DNA of 8,337 bases from an uncultured Ruminococcus sp. (lineage in GTDB: Bacteria > Bacillota > Clostridia > Oscillospirales > Ruminococcaceae): positions 1 through 8,337 of the forward strand of contig CAMHBN010000070.1 of assembly GCA_946183385.1 (NCBI GenBank). Direction: 5' to 3'. Within the stretch, counting starts at the first letter, position 1. Every line of letters starts with the position of its first letter. This document shows positions 5,776-8,337 of the stretch, piece by piece. A program made the translations under genes and the position numbers. The notes below the pieces were generated by a model. That model had not been told where the DNA came from and did not search any database. It saw only the letters and a list, made by a program, of their open reading frames with translations.

Positions 5776-7380
5776 ATGAGGAAGCAGAACATACTGAAGG
5801 GCTCGATAATACTGATGATATCGGCGGTGGTGGCGAAGGGCTTCGGAGCGCTGTTCAAGATACCGCTGACGAACCTGCTCGGCGGCGTGGGAATGAGCTA
5901 TTTCAGCTGCGCGTACAGCCTCTTTCTGCCCGTCTACGCGCTGACGGTTACGGGCTTGTCCTCGGCGGTTGCGCGTATGACCGCACAGAGCGCCGCCCTC
6001 GGTATGTACGGCAATATCAGGCGGATACGCAGCACGGCTCTGCTGATGTTCACGGCTGTGGGAGCTGTCGGGAGCGCCGCCGTCTACCTTCTCGCTTACC
6101 CGTTCAGCCTGCTGTCGACGGGCGGAGCGGAGGCTGTTCCCGCGCTGATGATGATAGCTCCCGCGGTGCTGTTCGGCTGTATCACGGCGGTGGAGCGCGG
6201 CTACTACGAGGGCATGAGCAATATGTACCCCACGGCGCTCTCGCAGGCAGTGGAGGGAGCAGTCAAGGTCGGCGCGGGACTGTGGCTGTGCGGCTTCGTG
6301 AACTCGCATGGCAGCGCAATAATGGCGCATTTCCCGTCCGTGACCGATATCCGCGCACTTTCGGCGGCTGCGGGAATACTGGGCGTGTCGCTTTCATCCC
6401 TCGGAGCCCTGCTCTTCTTCGCTGTGCCGGCGCTGCTTTGCCGCCGACCCAAAGGCGGAGAGGCGCATATGCAGTCCCGCCGCGAGATAGCGCGCGAGCT
6501 CGCACTGACGGCTCTGCCCGTGGGAGTGAGCTCCGTCGTCACGAACCTGACCTCGCTCGTCGATATGTGGACGATGATAGCGTGCATATCGCACTTCGGC
6601 TGCGGCAGAGCTGTGCCCGCCACCGTTGCGGAGCAGGACATCCCCAACTTCGTATACGGCTCGTTTGCGGGGATAGCCCTGACCGTGTTCAACCTCGTGC
6701 CGTCGGTGACTAATATGCTCGGCAAGGGAGCTCTCCCCTCGGTGACGGCGGCATGGTCATCGCGCGACCGCTCCGCCCTCGAAGCAGGTACGTCGCAGGC
6801 TCTCGTCACGGCGGCAGCTATAGCCGTGCCGTCGGCGTTCGGGCTGGGAGTCCTTGCGCCCGAGGTGCTCCGTCTGCTGTTCCCGCTGCAAAGCGACGAG
6901 GCTGAGATATGCATATCGGCGCTCCGCCTGCTGATGGTCGGAATGGTCTGCCTGTGCCTGTCATTCCCTGTGTTCAGTCTCTTGCAGGCAGTGGGTAAGC
7001 CCTCCGCGCCGCTGAAAGTAATGCTTATGGGGACGGCAGTGAAGCTCGCGGGCAACCTCGCGCTCGTGCCTTTGCTCGGAGCGGACGGCGCCGCGATATC
7101 GACCTCGGTATGCTATGCGGCGATACTTGCGGCGGCACTGGTGGTGTACGTCCGCGTCACGGGAGCCTTTCTGCCCGTTGCGGCACTGCTGAAGATACTC
7201 TACGCGGGAGCTATGTGCGGCGGCGGAGCCTACCTCGCCGACGGTATCTGCCGCCGCTCGGGGACATCAAACGCCGTAACGCTGGCAGCTTCCGTGGGAG
7301 CGGGCGCGGCGCTGTATTTCGTCTCGCTGGGATTGCTGTCCGTGAAGCATAAAAATGCGGCTGTACGGATTCAAATGTAG
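5776..7380 (+). CDS. MurJ/SpoVB-family lipid-linked oligosaccharide flippase
   Basis: A 534-residue membrane protein with about 14 hydrophobic segments, the normal size and topology of the MOP superfamily branch holding MurJ and SpoVB. These carry lipid II or related lipid-linked sugars across the membrane for cell wall or spore cortex synthesis. Family landmarks are the first segment with KIPLTNLLGG (28-37), RGYYEGMSNMYPTALSQAVE (141-160), SLLQAVGKPSAPLK (401-414) and KLAGNLALVPLLGADGAAI (423-441). SpoVB-like is preferred over housekeeping MurJ because of the opening KGSIILMISAVVAKGFG and the candidate sigma-E promoter, but this is not certain. GGGAGG (5763-5768) lies 7 nt before the ATG. 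The TAG stop (7378-7380) lies within the palindromic element at 7376-7445, so the last codons may have been altered by its insertion. Confidence 0.9.
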   Translation: MRKQNILKGSIILMISAVVAKGFGALFKIPLTNLLGGVGMSYFSCAYSLFLPVYALTVTGLSSAVARMTAQSAALGMYGNIRRIRSTALLMFTAVGAVGSAAVYLLAYPFSLLSTGGAEAVPALMMIAPAVLFGCITAVERGYYEGMSNMYPTALSQAVEGAVKVGAGLWLCGFVNSHGSAIMAHFPSVTDIRALSAAAGILGVSLSSLGALLFFAVPALLCRRPKGGEAHMQSRREIARELALTALPVGVSSVVTNLTSLVDMWTMIACISHFGCGRAVPATVAEQDIPNFVYGSFAGIALTVFNLVPSVTNMLGKGALPSVTAAWSSRDRSALEAGTSQALVTAAAIAVPSAFGLGVLAPEVLRLLFPLQSDEAEICISALRLLMVGMVCLCLSFPVFSLLQAVGKPSAPLKVMLMGTAVKLAGNLALVPLLGADGAAISTSVCYAAILAAALVVYVRVTGAFLPVAALLKILYAGAMCGGGAYLADGICRRSGTSNAVTLAASVGAGAALYFVSLGLLSVKHKNAAVRIQM

Positions 7381-7445
7381 GGGCGCACATTGTGCGCCCG
7401 CCAAAATACGCACACACTATCGGGCGAACACTGTTCGCCCCTACA
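7376..7445. repeat. 70-bp element with terminal inverted repeats and twin 19-bp palindromes
   Basis: Perfect 10-bp terminal inverted repeats TGTAGGGGCG (7376-7385) and CGCCCCTACA (7436-7445). Inside are two palindromes of identical layout (9 bp, one central base, 9 bp): GGGCGCACA-T-TGTGCGCCC (7381-7399) and GGGCGAACA-C-TGTTCGCCC (7422-7440), 22 bp apart. There is no coding capacity, so it looks like a MITE- or REP-like sequence. It provides the flippase stop codon. Part of it recurs at 31-48. Confidence 0.8.
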
Positions 7446-7464
7446 CACGTTCAGGCACAAAAAA

Positions 7465-7484
7465 GGGCAGTCGCTTGACTGCCC
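7465..7484. terminator. Bidirectional terminator between convergent genes
   Basis: GGGCAGTC (7465-7472), GCTT loop, GACTGCCC (7477-7484): a perfect 8-bp stem. On the minus strand it is followed by TTTTTT, giving a strong stop 12 nt past the lipoprotein gene. On the plus strand TCTTGCTTTTA follows, enough to end flippase transcripts. Confidence 0.88.
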
Positions 7485-7496
7485 TCTTGCTTTTAT

Positions 7497-8105
7497 TCAG
7501 TTCAGGACTGTTATGTCACTTTCAGAGATGTTCACCTTGATAACATCGGGGGTATTGTTCGGGTCGTTGAGCGTCGGGAAGAAGCAGACCGTGAAGTCCT
7601 TTACGTCATCGCCCACTGCGAAGCCGCCGACGATGCCGCTGAACTGTCCGCTCGCGGGAACGGTGAACGGGCTCGGGACGTAGCCGTCGATGTTGTTGGT
7701 GGCGTAGAGCTGGCTGCCTACGTGGTAGTGGAGCTCGCTGCCGTTGCCGAGCAGGAGATAAAAGTTGTTGAGCATACTGAGCTCGTACTCCTTATCGGTG
7801 GAGTTGTCGATAGTGATATCGAGGTAGATGAAGCGCTCGTTCTTATCGTTGCGGGTGCCTGCGTCGATGACCCTGTTGAGTGTGAAGCCGGTCTTGTTGG
7901 CGCTTGCCTTCTCGGCTACAGCGGCGCTGATCTCGTTGTCTGCGCGTCCCTCGTTGTTGGTGTTGACCTCGGTCTGCGGCTGCTGCTCGGAGCCCGACGT
8001 CACGGATATCGGTCTGCTGCTGCTCTTGCCGTCGGAGCAGCCTGCAGCCGCAGTCACAGCCATAGCCGCACAGAGAATGAGCGCGGTAAATTTATATTTT
8101 CTCAT
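7497..8105 (-). CDS. Lipoprotein with beta-sandwich domain (DUF4352-like)
   Basis: A 202-residue predicted lipoprotein. A short basic start (MRKYK), a hydrophobic stretch and the lipobox AAGC with C23 show export and lipid attachment on the outer face of the membrane. Residues 24-70 are a Ser/Gln/Asn-rich spacer. Residues 72-202 form a beta-rich domain: FIYLDITIDNSTDKEYEL (92-109), then a run ending PFTVPASGQFSGIVGGFAVG (146-165). This pattern of strand, DNST loop and Pro-Ala-Gly turn resembles the DUF4352/telokin-like immunoglobulin fold found in many Firmicutes lipoproteins; the match is by eye and the function is unknown. The ATG has GGAGG 8 nt upstream and a strong promoter at 8158-8187. 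It stands alone, convergent with the flippase gene. Confidence 0.9.
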   Translation of the reverse strand: MRKYKFTALILCAAMAVTAAAGCSDGKSSSRPISVTSGSEQQPQTEVNTNNEGRADNEISAAVAEKASANKTGFTLNRVIDAGTRNDKNERFIYLDITIDNSTDKEYELSMLNNFYLLLGNGSELHYHVGSQLYATNNIDGYVPSPFTVPASGQFSGIVGGFAVGDDVKDFTVCFFPTLNDPNNTPDVIKVNISESDITVLN

Positions 8106-8157
8106 AGTATGAGCCTCCGTTCAGAGTTGTGGATAGGCGCGGATATCGCGCTCCCTT

Positions 8158-8187
8158 AGTATACCACAAGGGCGGCTGAAATGTCAA
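8158..8187 (-). promoter_or_regulatory. Strong sigma-A promoter for the lipoprotein gene
   Basis: On the minus strand a perfect TTGACA (8182-8187), an 18-bp spacer and TATACT (8158-8163) preceded by TGG, an extended -10. The predicted start is near 8151, leaving a leader of about 46 nt. The -35 box directly touches the end of the repeat element at 8188. Confidence 0.85.
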
Positions 8188-8279
8188 GTAGGGGACGGCG
8201 CAGCTAACGGCTGCCCGTCCCCTCTGTCAGCTTCGCTGACATCTCCCCGCACTGTGGGGAGTCACCCGACGTCCCGCAC
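8188..8279. repeat. Composite palindromic element with three hairpins
   Basis: Starts GTAGGGGACG and ends GACGTCCCGCA, the borders shared with the shorter copies at 3195 and 5651, but with extra hairpins between. Hairpin 1 (8191-8222): GGGGACGG/CCGTCCCC plus GCAGC/GCTGC with one bulged C. Hairpin 2 (8225-8241): TGTCAGC-TTC-GCTGACA. Hairpin 3 (8244-8260): TCCCC, 7-nt loop, GGGGA. No reading frame of note. Hairpins of this kind resemble repeats I have seen widely in gut Clostridia genomes, but I cannot confirm copy number here. Confidence 0.75.
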
Positions 8280-8280
8280 A

Positions 8281-8325
8281 ATAAAAAGAAAAACGGCTGC
8301 CCGCACTGGACAGCCGTCGCTTTTT
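8281..8325. terminator. Bidirectional intrinsic terminator at the right edge
   Basis: ACGGCTG (8293-8299) pairs with CAGCCGT (8311-8317). The minus-strand side is followed by a long T-rich run (complement of 8281-8292), and the plus side by CGC and five T's (8321-8325). It most likely ends a minus-strand gene lying right of the window, insulating it from the lipoprotein promoter. Confidence 0.78.
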
Positions 8326-8337
8326 CGTGTCAGAATT

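Noticed and set aside
5580..6713. Second long plus-strand open frame over the flippase
   Set aside because: Arginine-rich low-complexity translation in a shifted frame of a high-G+C gene, running through the repeats and terminator upstream.
7381..7440. Twin palindromes as a CRISPR array
   Set aside because: Only two units, each an internal palindrome differing in sequence, with a 22-bp gap and no cas genes nearby.
8137..8151. GCGC-GGATATC-GCGC hairpin in the lipoprotein leader
   Set aside because: A 4-bp stem with a 7-nt loop is too weak to claim a function.

Overview
The window looks like chromosomal DNA from an anaerobic gut or rumen Clostridium-group bacterium of the Oscillospiraceae, most probably Ruminococcus or a close relative. 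This is inferred from four things: a secreted protein with a type I dockerin, the Firmicutes gene order mazG / HU / S4-domain RqcP, strong Shine-Dalgarno sites and sigma-A-type promoters with 17-18 bp spacers, and intergenic palindromic repeats beginning GTAGGGG. No rRNA, tRNA, transposase or CRISPR array was seen, and there is no gene-free stretch longer than 300 bases.

Layout. Bases 1-1489 (minus strand) hold mazG, an HU-type nucleoid protein and the ribosome-quality-control factor rqcP. They are tightly packed, with an 8-nt mazG/HU overlap and a hairpin terminator between HU and rqcP. Bases 1636-4428 (minus strand) hold a fold-type I PLP aminotransferase, a 171-residue protein of unknown function and tryptophanyl-tRNA synthetase. 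These are probably read from one promoter at 4478-4506. At 4429-4624 lies a divergent control region with two sigma-A-type promoters and an 11-bp inverted repeat that overlaps the plus-strand -35 box. Bases 4625-5611 (plus) encode a secreted protein with a cohesin-like module followed by a C-terminal dockerin, resembling a small adaptor scaffoldin of a cellulosome. Its dockerin end is far richer in G+C than the rest of the gene. An intrinsic terminator follows. Bases 5776-7380 (plus) encode a MurJ/SpoVB-family lipid flippase, preceded by a candidate sporulation sigma-E promoter. Bases 7497-8105 (minus) encode a lipoprotein, convergent with the flippase and separated from it by a bidirectional terminator.

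The genes do not form one pathway. The left half is translation and housekeeping (nucleotide sanitation, nucleoid, stalled-ribosome rescue, Trp-tRNA charging). The right half is cell surface and envelope (scaffoldin-like protein, flippase, lipoprotein).

The main unexplained structure is a set of related palindromic repeats in nearly every intergenic gap (31-48, 3195-3221, 5617-5676, 7376-7445, 8188-8279). One copy supplies the flippase stop codon and another abuts the -35 box of the lipoprotein promoter. The most notable single gene is the cohesin-dockerin protein. I found no clear new defence or mobile system.
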